From assembly GCF_900172355.1 (NCBI RefSeq), contig NZ_FWFZ01000006.1, positions 124,001 to 188,000 on the forward strand: a stretch of 64,000 nt of DNA, in the 5' to 3' direction. The DNA is from Roseisalinus antarcticus (lineage in GTDB: Bacteria; Pseudomonadota; Alphaproteobacteria; Rhodobacterales; Rhodobacteraceae). Below the pieces are notes generated by a model that was not told the origin of the DNA, made no database searches, and worked only from the letters and a program-made list of their open reading frames with translations. Below, in pieces: positions 8,301-23,300 of the stretch. Positions within the stretch are counted from its first letter, which is position 1. Every line of letters starts with the position of its first letter. The position numbers and the translations under genes are program-made.

Positions 8301-11300
8301 CGGGGGTCGGGCTCACGCTGCGGCCGGGCACCTACCGCCTGCAGTTCAAGGTCGACTTCAATCGCACCAGCAACTTCTCGTTCCGGCTGCTGGACCTCTC
8401 GGACGTCGAGACCATCGCCCTGGGCGACACCGTCACCGCGACCCTGACGCCGGCCAGCGCGACCAAGGTGTTCGAATTCGACGGCACCGCGGGGCAATCC
8501 TTCGTCTTCGTCACGACCGCGCGGTCCGCCGGCTCGCAGCCCAGCTATCGGCTGATCGACCCCTTCGGCAACCAGGTGACCTACGGCAGATCGACCGGCG
8601 GCAACTGGATTCAGAGCCTGAACGCGACCGGCACCTACAAGCTGATCCTCGAGGGCGAGATCAACAGCAGCGGCACCGCGACCCAGGAGATCTCGTTCAT
8701 CCTGACCGAGACGCAGAACACCACGGCGCCGATGGCGCTGGGCGATCTCGTCACCGGCCAGGTCCTCAGCCCCGGCTCCGCCTCGCGGCACACGTTCACG
8801 GTGACCGAAGCGACGGCGGTGGTCTTCGACACGCTCGCGAGCTTGAACGGGACGGTGCGGCTGGAGGGGCAGAACCGGTTCGTCAAGACCTTCACGCTGG
8901 ACCGCGGCGACGGCTATTCAGGGGACCCGTTCGTCATCCTCCAGCCCGGCGACTACACTGCGACCGTCACCGGCGACAACTTCGAGACATTCGACTACGC
9001 GTTCCGGCTGCTCGATGCGGCCGACGCCGAGACGATCACCTATGACACGCCGGTCAGCGCCGTGCTGGCGCCCAAGAACGCCACCCGGATGTTCCGGTTC
9101 GACGCCACCGCCGACCAGGTCCTGACAATCGCCAACACCTCGTCCGCGGGGCATTATTACACCCCGGTCATTCGCCTGATCGACCCGTTCGGCCGGCAGA
9201 TCTTCCGCGACAGGATCAGCGATCAGGCGCCCCGGGTGCTGACGGCCCCGGGCAGCTACCTCTTGCTGATCGAAGGAGAGCCCAGCGAAGCGGCGACCGG
9301 CGAGACGACGGTGAATTTCACCCTGCAGGACCCGCAGAATCCGGCCCCGCGGGTGCTGGAGCTCGGGACACTGGTCGAGGGCACCGTCGCGCGCGCAGGG
9401 CAAAAGCATGTGTTCACGCTCGACATGGCCAGCGACGGGCAGCTCTACATCGACAGCTTCACCGACCAGCGCTATCTCGACTTCGAGTTGATCGGCGCCT
9501 CCGGGTCGATCCACAGCTACGAGTTGCGCTATGCCGACAGCGGCAACAGGGGGTCGAACCCGATCATCAAGGTGCCGGCCGGCAGCTATACCGTCGTCGT
9601 CAGCGGCCGGAACGGGACCGAGACCGGCGATTTCGGCTTTGCGCTGCGCGACATCTCCACCGGCACCGACATTGCCCTGGACGAAATCGTTTCCGGTGCG
9701 CTGAACCCGCGCAACAGCACGCAGTTCTATCATTTCGACGGGGTGGCGGGCGAAAATGTCCTGTTCGACCTGCTGAGCCTGTCGGGCAATTCCCAGACCG
9801 TCGAGTGGCGGCTCATTTCCCCGACGGGCAGCCAGGAGATCGGTGACACCAACCTCGGCGATGTCGGGGCCCACACGCTCCAGCGGACCGGGCGCTATAC
9901 CCTGCTGATCGAGGGGCTTGTCACCGAGAACGCGGGCGGCCAGACCGATTTTTCCTTCGTCCTGCAACGGGCGCGCGAGGTCGTGTTCGAACAGGGCGGC
10001 CTCGACGACAGCGACAGCAATTTCGGCCTGACCCGGACGACCGGGCCGGACGGCGGCAACGCGCTGGCCTTCTCCGGCTTCGAGTCGGTCGCGATCGAGG
10101 CGCCCGATCTGCCGGTCTCGGGCTCGTTCACGGTGTCAGGCTGGGTCAGTCCGGATCAGATGCGCGAGACCTGGACACCTATCGTCTGGAAGCAACGCGA
10201 CGGCGGCGTCTACAACCGGCAGTTCTCCCTTTGGGTGAACAACGCCGGATACATCCACATGACCCACGCCGTCGGGTCGGGCACGTCGCAGTCGTCGCTC
10301 AACGGCTACCGGGTGAATTTCGGCGCGTGGAACCATTTCGTCGCGGTCTACGACCGGGACAACGACGCGATGCAGCTCTATGTCAACGGCAGCCTCGCGG
10401 CCGAGACCGCCATTCCCGACACCCCCGACGACACCGATAGCACGCTCTACTTCGGCAGCACCGGCGACGATGCCAGCTTCGAGGGGGCGCTGGCCGACAT
10501 CCGCATCCACGGCGCGGCGCTGGATGCGACCCAGGCCGAGGACCTCTTTGAGGGGACGCTGCCGGCGGTCGACCCGCTGATCGAGGTGCTGTTCGACGAT
10601 GCGCCGGGACTGGCCGCCGTGGCCAACACCGGCACGGATACCACGCTCGCGCGGGTGCGGGACGTGACGGAAGGGCAGAGCGGGGTCTTTCACGGACGCC
10701 TCGACCGGCTGGGCGAATCCCATGTCTACCGGTTCTCGCTGACCGAGGGGACGCGGCTCTACTGGACGCCGCTGACCGACCGCGGAGATTCCGAGGCCTA
10801 CGATCTGCGGGCCACCCTGCGCGGTCCGGGCGGGGTCAACATCACCCGCGATCTGAACGATACCGGGGAATCCTCGAACACGGGCGATTATGCCTTCGAC
10901 GCCCCGGCCGGGGACTACACGCTGACATTCCGCGGCACCGGCACGCTGTCGGGCAGCTACGGGCTGCAATTGCTTGACCTGGACGCGGCCCGGCCGGTCA
11001 CCCTCGGCCCGGACGAGATCACCGGCACGCTGGACGTGGGCACCAGCGCCACCGCCTTCCGCTTCGAGCTGGCGTCGGGCGACGAGATCTACCTCGACCT
11101 TCTGTCCTTGGGACTCGCTTCGGGGTCGGCCACCTGGCGGATCCAGGGGCCCGCGGGCAACCTGGTGGGCGGGCCCTATGCCGCGTCGGACGTGGGCCCG
11201 CTGACCTTCGACGTGGGCGGCACCTACACGCTGATCCTCGAGGCCGACCGCGGCGAGGGCCGCCTGTCCCCGCGGGATTACGCCTTCACGCTCTACAAGG

Positions 11301-14300
11301 TGAACGCCGATCCGGTCGCGATCACCTTCGGCGGCGACAATCCCGGCGGCGTGGCGCCGCAGGTGCCCGGCGCGGTGGCGGGCGAAGGGCTCCGCCTGCG
11401 GGGCGCGGAATGGCTGGAGGTGGATCACGGCCCCGCGGTGTCGGTGACCGGCGATCTGACGATGGAGGCATGGGTCTGGCTGGACCGGTTCGACGAGACC
11501 TGGACGCCGATCCTCTACAAGGGCGAGGGGCTGGGCGGGTTCACCCGCGACTACAGCCTGTGGGTACACTCCAACGGCTCCGTCTGGGCCGGGCGCACGC
11601 GTCCGGGCACCTCGGCCGACGACACGATCCAGACCGGGGCGGGGCTTGTCGCGACGGGCCGGTGGGTCCATCTGGCGGCGGTCTTCGACCTGGCGGTCGA
11701 AGGGTCCACCAGCGGCGAACAGCGGATCTACGTGGACGGAACGCTGGTCGATACCGAATCCATGACCAGCGGCCCCAGCCAGAGCACGGCGACCCCGCTG
11801 CTGATCGGGATGACCCACGATACCAGCGCAGACTACGGCATGTTCGAGGGCCGGATCGACGAGGTGCGGCTGTGGCGGACGGCCCGGACCGAGGCGCAGA
11901 TCGCCGCGGCCTACAGCGCGCCGCTGGCCGAGGGCGACCGCGCGGCGCTGACGCTGTATCTCCCGTTCGACGCCGCCCAGGTCAGCGGCACCGAGGTGTC
12001 CGACGTCGGGCCGAACGCCGTCACGGCGCAGCGCGTCAACGGCATTCCCACCGGCATCACCGGCGAGATCGCGCTGCGCGGCCAGCGCCAGAGCTATCAA
12101 TTCACCCTGGATACCGACACCCGCGTGCTTGTCGACGCGCTGAGCGACCGCAGCGATCTGAACGTCATGCTCACCGGGCCGGACGGCAGGGTCTTCGACA
12201 TCGATCTGCGGGCCCCGGATTCAGATTACTTCAGCCACACGACCAGCCCGATCTGGGACCTGAAGGCCGGCGATTACACGCTGACCTTCTACGGTGAAAG
12301 CGGCGCCTCGGGGACCTACAACCTCGATCTGATCGATGTCGGCGGCGCCAGCGAACTGACCCTCGGGGCGCCGGTCAGCGGGGCGCTGCTGCCCGGCAAC
12401 TCCAGCGATATCTACCGTTTCACTGCAAGCGCGGGCGACAGCCTGTTCCTCCAGAGGCTCGCGTCCTACGGGTCGATCACCCTGCGGCTTGTCGGCCCCG
12501 ACGGGGCGCAGGTCCTCGACCGCGCAAATCTGACCGACCGGGGCGGGGTGACGCTGCCCGGTGACGGCGAATACATCCTTCTGATCGAAGGGTCCAACGG
12601 CAACGCCGGTCGGTCGACCTACGAGATCAACGTCGTCCAGGAGGTCGTCGCCGGCCCCGAGCCCTATGTGCTGGGCACGCGCCAGAGCTTCGATCTGCCG
12701 AGCCCCGGCGCGAAACAGGTCTATGCCTTCTCGCTGACCGAGCCGCGGCTGATCTCGATGGACAGCCTCGAGGACCGCTCCAACCTGACATGGAGCATCG
12801 TCGGGCCCGGCGGGGAGGTTCTGAGCGGGCGGCAATTCAACCAGACCGACGGCGGCCAGCAGCGCTCCGAGAATTCGCTGCGGCTGGGGCCGGGCGACTA
12901 CCGGCTCGTGCTGGACGCGACCGACAGCATGACCGGCACCTTCCAGTTCCGCCTGAACGATCTGGAAAGCGCCGCCCAGGACATATTCCTCGATGACGAG
13001 GTCAACGACCCGCTGCCCGACGGCGGCGACGGCACGCTGATCTACCGGCTGAGCGGCAACGCGCTCGACCGGTTCGACATGGAGGTCGCGGTGGCCCCCG
13101 GGTCGAACACCTATTGGCGCCTGGTCAATGCGCAGGGTCAGCAGATCGTCACCCCGACCCGCGTCCAGACCGGCGGCAGCTACGTGCTGCCCGAGGCCGG
13201 GACCTATTACCTGCTGGTCGAGGGCGGCCTGCGCGACCCCGATCCCACGACCGCCCCGCGCTTTACCCTGGTCAGCCGGTCCGGCCCCGATGCCGCCGGC
13301 GACACGGTCCAGGATTACGACACCGCCGACGAGATCGGCCACGTGCTGCAATCCTCCGGCGTTGACGGGCCGGTGGAGGTTCTGAACGGCGCCGACCGGT
13401 CGCTGCAACTGATCGACCGGCTCAGCGCGTCGCAGACCCGGGGCATCGCCTTTTCGACCACTGCCGACGGCCCCTATGACGATTTCACCGCCCGCGCGGC
13501 GTTCCGTATCGGCGCGCCGCCCAGCGGGCTGGTCGGGCAGGGGGTCTCTGTGCTGGTGCTGCCGGCGGCCATCTACGGCCGCGGCGGCGACGTGCCGCTG
13601 GTCGGGGTGGAGCCCGCCCTGGACGGTGTCGTGGCCGTCGCGCTCGATTTTCAGCAGACCGGCGGCGACGGCGCGGTGCCGCATCTGTCGGTCCATCATG
13701 CCGGGACCACGTTCGAGGTGCCCCTGTCGGACGCAGGGTTGACCGAGGCCGACCTGCTCGACACCGACCTGATCCTGGAACTGCGCCTGACCCGCACCGA
13801 TGGCGGCGCGAACCTGACCGTGGTGCTGAGCGTGGACGGCGCGGCGCAAACCCTTGTGGACGGCCGCTTCCTGGCCGGCCACGAGCTTGCGACCGCCCGC
13901 GCCGCGATGCAGGCGCAAAGCAGCGGGAGCCACACGCTCGAGGTGCTGCTGGACCGGTTCGAGGTCGCCACGATCCCGGAGGCGGCCCCGACGGTCGCCA
14001 CGATCGGCGAGATCGTCAGCGGCTCCCTCGCCGCCGCGGGCGCGGTGGACCGCTACAGCCTGACCGTGACCGAGGCGACGGTCCTGCTGCCCGATGCGCT
14101 GACCGCGAATGCGAACCTCTACTGGCGGCTGACAGGGCCGGGCACCGGCATCGCGCGCGGCTTCGGCCAGACCGACAGCTACCACTACGGCTCCACCGCC
14201 TATCCGATCACACTGCCGCCCGGAACCTACGAGCTGGCGATCGGCGCCAACAGCGGGGCGACGGGCAGCTACCGCTTCGTCCTGCGCGACGCCGCGGCGG

Positions 14301-17300
14301 CCGAGGTCATCGCGCTGAACACCCCGGTCTCGGTGACCCTGCCGGGCGGGCCGGACAACGTGGCCTATGCCTTCGACTGGGCCGGCGACGGGCAGATCTA
14401 CCTGCTCGCCGACCAGGCCACCGGCGATTGGGGCCGCTACCGGCTGATCGGCCCGAACGGGGCCCAGATCGGCGGGGTCTCGGACTTCGCCACCGACCGG
14501 GTGCTGACGCTCGAGGAGGCCGGTCGCTACGTCATCCAGCTCGAGGGGCGCTATGACGCGACCGTCCCCAGCCAGCTCACCTTCGCCGTCTTCGACCGGC
14601 GCGATACCGAACAGGCGCTGACCCTCGACGATATCGTCGAGGGCGAGATCACCCGGGTGTTCGAGCGGCAGGTCCATACGTTCGATCTGGCCGAGGACAC
14701 GCTGCTGCATTTCGACTCGCTCACCAACCGCTCGGACCTGCGGTGGCAGCTGATCGGGCCGGAAGGCAGCGTGCGGACGGATACCTTCCACAGTTCGGAT
14801 GCGGACGGGCAGATCGCCGGATCCGTGATGGCGCTCGAGGCGGGGTCCTACCGGCTCGTGGTCTGGGGCGCCGACGCCTCGACCGGGGCCTACAGCTTTG
14901 CCATGCGCGACCTTGCCGCGGCCACGGCGCTCGAATTCGGGGTGCAGGTCGATGTCGAGTTCCCCAACATCGCCGAGACCAGGATCTTCAGCTTCGAGGG
15001 CGCGGCGGGCGACCGGTTCTACGTCGACTACCTGTCGGGCGCCCTCAACGGGCGCTGGAAGATCGTGAACCGCTTCGGGACGCTCGAGGCCGATGCATAC
15101 CCGCGCAACGACATGGCCTCCGTCACGCTCGCCGCCGACGGCACCCATTACCTGATGATCGAAGGCGCGGTGAACACCACCGGCAGCACGACCTTCAGCT
15201 TCCTCGCCGCCCCCCTGGCCGAGCGTCAGGGCACCCTGACCCTGGGCGAGACCTTCTCGGACAGCGTGTCGCTGCCGGGGCAGGTCACGCGCTACGCCCT
15301 GAACCTGACCGAGCCCACGCGGCTTTACGTCGACGTGCAATCGCCGGCCTCGAACAATTTCATCTGGGAATTGCGCGGACCGCAGGGCCGGGTGTCCGAG
15401 CGCATGTTCGCCGATTCCGATGCCAGCGACAGCTCCACCGCGCCGCTGTTCGATCTGCCGGCGGGCGAGTATGCGCTTCTGGTCCGGGGCTCCGGCGACA
15501 CGACCGGCGACTACACCCTCTCGACCTTCGACCTGGCCGATGCCACGCCGCTGACCGTTGGCACCCAGGTGACCGGTCAGCTTGCGCCCGGCACCGAGAC
15601 CCAGGCCTTCACCTTCGACGCGGTCGCGGGCGAGCGCTTCTTCTTTGACCAGTCGAGCAACGACCAGCAGTCCAACTGGCGCCTGATCGACCCCTACGGC
15701 ACGGAAGTGTTCGACGTCCAGTTCAACCAGGACGTCGAGACGATCCAGCTGGAGGAGACGGGCACCTATACCGTGCTTCTGGCCGGGCGCATCTATTACA
15801 ACGAGACGCGCAACTTCACCTTCAACATCTACGCCAACACCCCCGCCGAGCCGGTGCGCCTGGGGATCGAGGATCAGCCCTCGCCCGACCTTGTGGTCAC
15901 CGATCTCGTCGTCTTGGGGGATGCGGCGATCTTCAGCGGCGGGACCGTTCCGCTGAGCTGGAGCATCGGCAACACCGGCGACCTGCCGGTGGACACTGCC
16001 TTCGACACCCGGGTCACGATTCGGCGACAGGACACCAACGCCATCGTCGCCGACGCGGTGCTGGCCTATGATCCGGCGGTCTCGGGCGCGATCGCGGTCG
16101 GGGGCACCCTGACGCAGGGGATCGACGCGCTGCAACTGCCGCCGGGCAACGCCTCGGTCGGGGCGCTGGTGGTGACCGTGCGCGCCGACATCACCAACGC
16201 CATCGAAGAGATCAGCCCCACCGGCGCGGCCGAAACCAACAACGCGACCACGCTCGAGATCACCTCGGACCTCGCCCCGGCGATCGACCTGGTGCCATCG
16301 GACATCGTGCTGTCCCCGGCAGACGGATGGTCGGCGGGCGAGACCGTCTCCGTCGCCTGGACCACGACGAACGCGGGCAACCTCGGCGTCTCGGGCCCCT
16401 GGGTCGAGCGGGTGCAGATCTTCAACCGGAACAGCAACCGCGTCGTGGTCAGCCAGGCCCTGACCGAGACCGACACCACCCCGCTGGGGGCTGGCGAAAG
16501 CCGCGACCGCACGCTGGAATTCGGCTGGCCCGCGGGCAACGACGGCCGCGGCGAGTTCGAGGTCCGCATCATCGTCGACGAGCGCGGCGAGATCTTCGAG
16601 AGCAATGACGCCGGCACCGGCGAGGACAACAACCGCGAGACGCTGACCCGCGCCTCGGGGCCCGACCTGGTGGTGTCCTCGCTCGAGGTGGTCGAGGCAG
16701 AGCCCCGCGCGGGCGGGCCGTTCACCATCCGCTGGACCACCGAGAACCTGGGCGTCACGGCCACGCCCGAGGCCTGGAACGAACGGATCTACATCCGCAA
16801 CCAGAGCACCGGCCAGACCCTGCATTACCTGACCTACGCGGTGACGGACGGGCCGATCGCGGCCGGCGAAAGCGCCGTGCACGAGCTTGAGCTGTCCCTG
16901 CCGGACGGGACTGCCGGGGTGGGCCAGATCTATGTCGAGATCCGCACCGACCTCGACACGTCGTCACGCGGGACGGTCAACGAGGCCCGCGACGGGCTGA
17001 CCGTCAGCCAGGCCGAGGGCAACAACCTCGCCAGCATCGTGGTCGAGTCGGTCAGCCGGCCCTACGCGGATCTTGTGGCCACCCTCACCGGCGTGCCGAA
17101 CCTGCCGCGCGGCGGCGACACGGTGCAGGTCAGCTGGCGGGTCGAGAACACCGGCGATGCGCCGGCCACGGGCGGCGACGACGGCGGCTGGACCGACAAG
17201 ATCTACCTGAGCACGGACGCGGTGTTCGACGCGGGCGACACCCTGCTGGGAGAGCTGCGCCGCACCGAGACCCTGGCCGAGGGCGCCGACTACAGCGTCA

Positions 17301-20300
17301 GCACCGACGTGGTGCTGCCGATCGGGATCGAGGGCGAGGTCTATCTGCTGGTGGTCGCCGACGCCGACGAGGACGTATCCGAGCCCGACACCCGCGCGGA
17401 CAATTCCGACCGCGACCGCATCACCCTCAGCTCGCCCTATTCCGACCTTTCGGTGCAGACCGTGGTCGCACCGCCCAGCACCTATTTCGGCGGGGACAGC
17501 ATCGACGTCTCCTGGCGCGTGGCCAACATCGGCCCCGACGCGCTGGCCGCCCCGCCGGGTGGCTGGATCGACCGGGTCTTCCTGACGCCGGACGGCACGC
17601 TGGGCGCAGATGCCATCGCGCTGGGCGACTTCCCCCGGACCACCGGCCTCGGGGTGGGCAAGAGCTACAGCCGCTCGGTCTCGGTCGATCTGCCGCCGGG
17701 CGCCTCGGGCCCCTACCAGATCCTTGTGCTGACCGACGCCGAGGCGGCGGTGTTCGAGCGCGGCCTGCTGGGCAACAACGCGGTCGCCTCCTCGGCGATC
17801 CTGTCCCTGTCGGAAGCGCCGTCGCCGGACCTCGTGGTCAGCGGCGTCAGCACCGAGGGAGAGCTGGTGCCCGGCGCCACGGTCGAGGTCACCTATACCG
17901 TCACCAACAGCGGCGAGGCCGCAGCGCTTGCAGTCTGGGACGACCGGATCAGCCTCGTGGGGCCGCAGACCCGGGTTCTGGCCACGGTCTCGCGGACCTT
18001 CGATCTGGCCGTGGGCGACAGCTACACCCGGACGGTCGAGGTCATCGTCCCGCAACTGGGCCTGGGCGATTACGCCTTCCTGGTCGAGGTGGATCGCGGG
18101 GCCGACATCTATGAAGGCGGCCGCGAGGCCAACAACGCGGCCCAGACCACCCCGGCCGGGCTGAAATATCCCAACCTCACCCCCGAGGACGTCACCGTCT
18201 CGGACGCCGCGGTGCAATCGGGCGAGAGCGTGGACGTGTCCTGGACCGTGGCCAATATCGGCGAGGGCGCCGCGGCGACACTCTGGACCGACACCGTCTG
18301 GCTGAGCCGCGACGAGGTGCTCGACGACAGCGACATCGCGCTGGGCTCGCTGGAGCATGACCCCGGCCTGCCCTTCGCCGCCGGGGCCCGCAGCCCGCAG
18401 ACCCTGTCCGTGGACATTCCGATCAGCGCCTCGGGCGACTGGTTCCTGCTGGTGCAGGTCGACAGCGGCTTCGACGTGATCGAACCGGGGGCGGATGACG
18501 ACAACGCCGGCACCACGCCGCTGACCGTGAGCCTCGCGCCCTATGCCGACCTCCAGGTCTCGGAGGTGGTGGCGCCGACGCTGCTGGTCGACGACCCGGC
18601 TGAGCTGACCGTGGGCTGGACCGTCACCAACGCCGGCACCGGGCGCGGCATCACCGATGTCTGGACCGACAGCATCTGGGTCGACGGCAACGGCGTGCTG
18701 GGCGATGCCGAGGACCGCATGCTGGCCAGCTTCACCCACGAGGGCGGGCTGGACCAGGGCGACACCTACGAGCGGTCCGAGACCTTCTTCCTGCCCACCG
18801 GCTTCACCGGCCGGTTCGACCTCTACGTGCGCACGGACACGGGCGGCGAGGTCTTCGAGAACGGGCTCGAGGCCAACAACCGCAAGGTCGCGGACATGGT
18901 CTTCGACGTCATGCCCATTCCCTATTCCGATCTGCAGATCACCCGGGTGGTCGCCCCGGACGATGCGCAATCGGGCCAGGACATGACCCTGATCTGGGAA
19001 GTGGTGAACGACGGCATCGGCCTGACCAGCACCGCCAGCTGGTCCGACATCGTCTATATTGCCGACAACGCCGATGGCACGGGCCGGACCCGGCTGGGCG
19101 TCTTCGGCCACATCGGCTTTCTTGCGCCGGGTGCCGATTACGTCCGCGAGGCCAGCGTCCGCATCCCGGACGGCTGGGAGGGCCCGGCCTATTTCTTCGT
19201 CGAGACCGGCGGGCCGTTCGAATTCATCTACGACGAAGAGGGCAACAGCGCGGTCAGCGCCGAGGTCGACGTGGCGCTCTCGCCCTCGCCGAACCTGGTG
19301 GTCAGCGGCGTCACCGCGCCCGAGACCGCGCCCGAAGCCTCTGCCATCGACGTCACCTGGACAGTGACCAACAGCGGTGCCGGCCCCGCCGTGGGCTCCT
19401 GGACCGACAGGCTGGTCTTGCGGCCGACCGACGGGGAAAGCAACGATATCACCGTCGGCAGCTTCACCTATACCGGGCCCTTGCAGGCGAACACGTCCTA
19501 CACCCGGCGCGAGCAGGTCGTCCTGCCCGCCCAGGTCAACGATTTCTACAAGCTGGTGGTGATCACCGACTTCGCCGACACCGTCTACGAGCACAATGCC
19601 GAGGACGACAACGAGGACGAGACCGCCACCGAGATCGCGGTCTCGCTGCTGCCGCGGCCCGACCTTCAGGTCGCGGGCTTCATCGCGCCCGACCGTCTTA
19701 CCGCGGGCGGCACCGGCAGCGTGCGCTTTACCGTCATCAACCAGGGGCCGGTCGCGACCGACGTGCCGAACTGGACCGACCGGGTCTACCTCTCGCTGGA
19801 CGAGAAGGTCACCTCGGACGACATCCGGCTGGGCGCCTTCAGCAACGAGGCGGCCCTCGCGCCCGGCGAAAGCTACCTCAGCCAGGAGGCCAGCTTCGTG
19901 GTGCCCCAGCGGTTCCGCGGCACGGTCTACCTGCTGGTCGAGACGGATTCCGGCCGCCAGGTCGACGAATTCCCGAACGAGGCCAACAACGTCGGTGTGC
20001 ACGAGGTCTATATCGAGCCGATCCCCTTCGCCGACCTCGTCGTGGACGAGGTACAGGCGCCCAGCCAGTCCTTCGAGGGCGGGCAGGTCACGGTCAATTA
20101 CACCGTCACCAACCGCGGCGCGGGCGACAGCAACATCGGCAACTGGACCGAGCAGATCTGGCTGACCCGGGACAAGAACCGCCCCAGCGCCGGCCAGGGC
20201 GACGTGCTGCTGCAGACCCTGCAATACACCGGCGGCATCCTCGAGGTGGGGCAGGGCTATGACCGCACGGTGACGGTGGACCTGCCCGACCGGGTGATCT

Positions 20301-23300
20301 CGGGCACCTATTACATCACGCCCTGGGTCGATCCCTACGGCACGGTCCTCGAGGATCCGCTGGCCGTCAACGCCAACCCCGACGATCCGACCGAGCTGAA
20401 CTCCAGCAACTACCGCGCCGGCGGCGGCGGCATCGTCGGCAGCGGCATCGCGGTCATCGGCAACCCGCCCCCGGTGGTGAACCCCGACCTGGAATTGACC
20501 ATCGACAGCCTGACACCCGAGGCGACCGCCGGCGCGGTGGGCGAGGATGGCCGCTTCGAGGTGACCTACACGCTGACCAACCACGGCGACGGGCCGAGCG
20601 TGGGCTACCGCGTCGAATTCACGCTCAGCGAATTCGCCACGACCGCCCAGCCGGGCGGCGAGCGCTGGACCTTCCACGCCACCGGCCCGACCCTGCAGCC
20701 CGGCGAGAGCGTGACCCTGACCCGCAGCCTGACGCTGAACCCCGGGGTCGACGCGAACTACCTGATCGCGTCGGTCCAGGCGACCTCGGATTCCGACCGG
20801 ACCAACGATACCGACCTGGCCGAGACCCTGGTGCGCAGCGCCACGCCGAACCTCGAAGTGGTCGAGATCGTGCCGCCGGAGGGGGCGCGCTCCGGCGAGG
20901 AGGTGACCTTCACCTACACGGTCAGGAATACCGGCGACGCGCCGGTCTGGGACCGGACGGAGTACTGGCGCGACGCGATCTGGGTCTCGCCCGACCCGAC
21001 CTTCATCCGCAACCGGGCGGTCAAGCTGCAGACGCCGACGATCTCCAACGCCACGCCGCTGCAGCCGGGCGACAGCTACACCGGCACGGTGACGGGCCGG
21101 CTGCCGCAGGGCATCGACGGGCGCTATTTCATCTATGCCTTCACCAACACCGACCGGGACGCGGGCGACAACCGGTCCTGGCCGATCATCTCCGGCTCGG
21201 CCGATGCCGATCTATACCAGGGCTACACCCGGAATGCGTTCGAAGGGCCGAGCGGGTCGGTCCTGCGGGCCGAGTTCGACGTTCTCTACGACGAGCCCGA
21301 CCTCAAGGTCAGCGTCCTCGAGGTGAAGGACACTGCCGCGGCGGGCGAGACCCTCGACATCACCTTCGAAGTGACCAACGTGGGCACCCGAGCGACGCGC
21401 GAGAGCGCCTGGCGCGACCGGGTCTACCTGTCGCTCGACCCCTCGCTGGACGAGCGCGACTACCTCATGCGCCGGGTCGAGGACGGCCGCGAGATCCGCG
21501 CCGAGCACTACCACCAGGGCGTGCTGGAGCCCGGCGAGAGCTATACCGCGACCGTGACCGTCACCATCCCGTTCGAGATCGAGGGGGATTTCCACGTGCT
21601 GGCCGTGGCCGACAGCGGGCTGGGGGAATCGGGGCTGGTGAAATCCTCGATCTCCGACCGCTTCCCCGGGGTGCGCGGCGATGCCAACGGCACGGTGCGC
21701 GAGTTCCAGGGCGAGGGGAACAACACCACCTCGGCCGCGATCAAGGTCACGCCCTATGTCGCGCCCGACCTCAAGGTGTCCAGACTTGAGGTGCCCGAAC
21801 GCGTGGTTCGGGGTCAGCAGTTCAACGTCACCTACGAGGTGACCAACGTCGGGGGGGCGACCCCGGTCCAACAGGGCAGTTGGACAGATCTCGTCTATTT
21901 CAGCCGAGACGAATATCTCGACATCCGCTCCGACAGGTTCCTCGGCCAGATCCGCCACCAGGGCGGACTTGGTGCGGGCGAAAGCTACGAAATCAGCCAG
22001 AGCTTCGGTGTGCCCAACGACATGGCGACCGAGGCCTATTACGTCTTCGTCGTCACCGATCCGGCCCGCTACACCGCCAAGGGCGACGTGTTCGAGGGCG
22101 AGAACGAAGCGAACAATTCGCGCGCCTCGGACGTGCCGGTGATCATCGACCTGCCGCCGCCGACCGACCTGGAGGTCACTTCGATCGTCGTGCCCTCCGG
22201 CGCCGCCGCGGGCGATCCGATCACGGTGAAATGGACCGTGACCAACAATTCCGACGACGTGGTGGCCGCCGGCCGCTGGTCCGACAGCGTGTTCCTGTCC
22301 GCCGACGGCACCTGGGACATCGGCGACCGGCCGATCGGGCGGATGGAGCATGTGGGCGACCTCGCGCCCGGCGACAGCTACACGCTGGAGCTGCAGACCA
22401 CGATGCCCGCGGCCACGCCCGGCGGCTACCGGGTCATCGTGCGCACTGACATCTTCAACCAGATCTTCGAGGACACCGGCGAAGAGAACAACACCACCGC
22501 CTCGGCCGACACGTTGCAGGTCAGCGTCGACGAGCTTCTGCTGAGCACGCCGACCACCGTGTCGCTCGGCAACGGGCGCGAAAAGCTCTACCGCATCGTG
22601 GTGCCGCCGGACGAGACCCTGCGCGTCACGGTGCTGTCGTCGGAAAGCACCGCCTCGAACGAGATCTTCCTCAGCCACGACAGGCTGCCCGGCCCGAACG
22701 ATTTCGACGCGACCTACGAGGGGCCGCTGTCGTCGGACCTGGTGGCCTTCGTGCCTTCGACCGAACCGGGGATCTACTACATCTCGCTGCGCAATTTCTC
22801 GGGGCCGGCCGAGGGCACCGACCTCACGATCCTGGCCGAGCTTCTGCCGCTGGCGATCATCGACGTCGAAAGCGACCGGGGCGGCGATTCCAAATGGGTG
22901 ACCACCCGGATCAAGGGGGCGCAATTCGCCGAGGGCGCCACGGTCAAGCTGGTCCGTCCGGGCATCGCCGAGTTTTCGCCCGAGACCTGGACCGTCCTCG
23001 ACAGCACCGAGATCATCGCCGTCTGGGACCTGAGCGGTGCGCCGCACGGGCTCTACGACATCGAGGTGACCAACCCCTCGGGCGAACAGGCCGTGCTGCC
23101 CTATCGCTACCTCGTGGAGCGGGCGATCGAGGGCGACGTGACCATCGGCGTCGGCGGCAGCCGGATCGTGCTGCCGGGCGATGTCGAGACCTATTCGGTC
23201 GCCTTCGAGAACCTCAACAACCTCGACGCGCCCTATACCTTCTTCCAGGTAGGCGTGCCGGAGCTGTTGCTGAATCCCTATGTCTATGGCCTGCCGATGC

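Larger units (their letters stand above)
5564..15884 (+). repeat. About 23 PPC-like beta-sandwich repeats, alternating A and B types
   Basis: Units of about 130-150 residues share the pattern G-x-L...F-x-F...D...W-x-L-x-GP-x-G...G-x-Y-x-L. Type A units contain LTE or AEE...DSL-T and end in G-x-YxFRLLDL. Type B units contain DAVAG-like turns and end in RDYAFTL. They mostly alternate, so the array looks built by duplicating an A-B pair of roughly 290 residues. They resemble pre-peptidase C-terminal domains. Three LamG-like domains interrupt the array. Confidence 0.7.

Noticed and set aside
16964-20677. 1237-codon antisense frame over the CARDB array
   Set aside because: Its regularity mirrors the sense repeats; no independent start site or domain.
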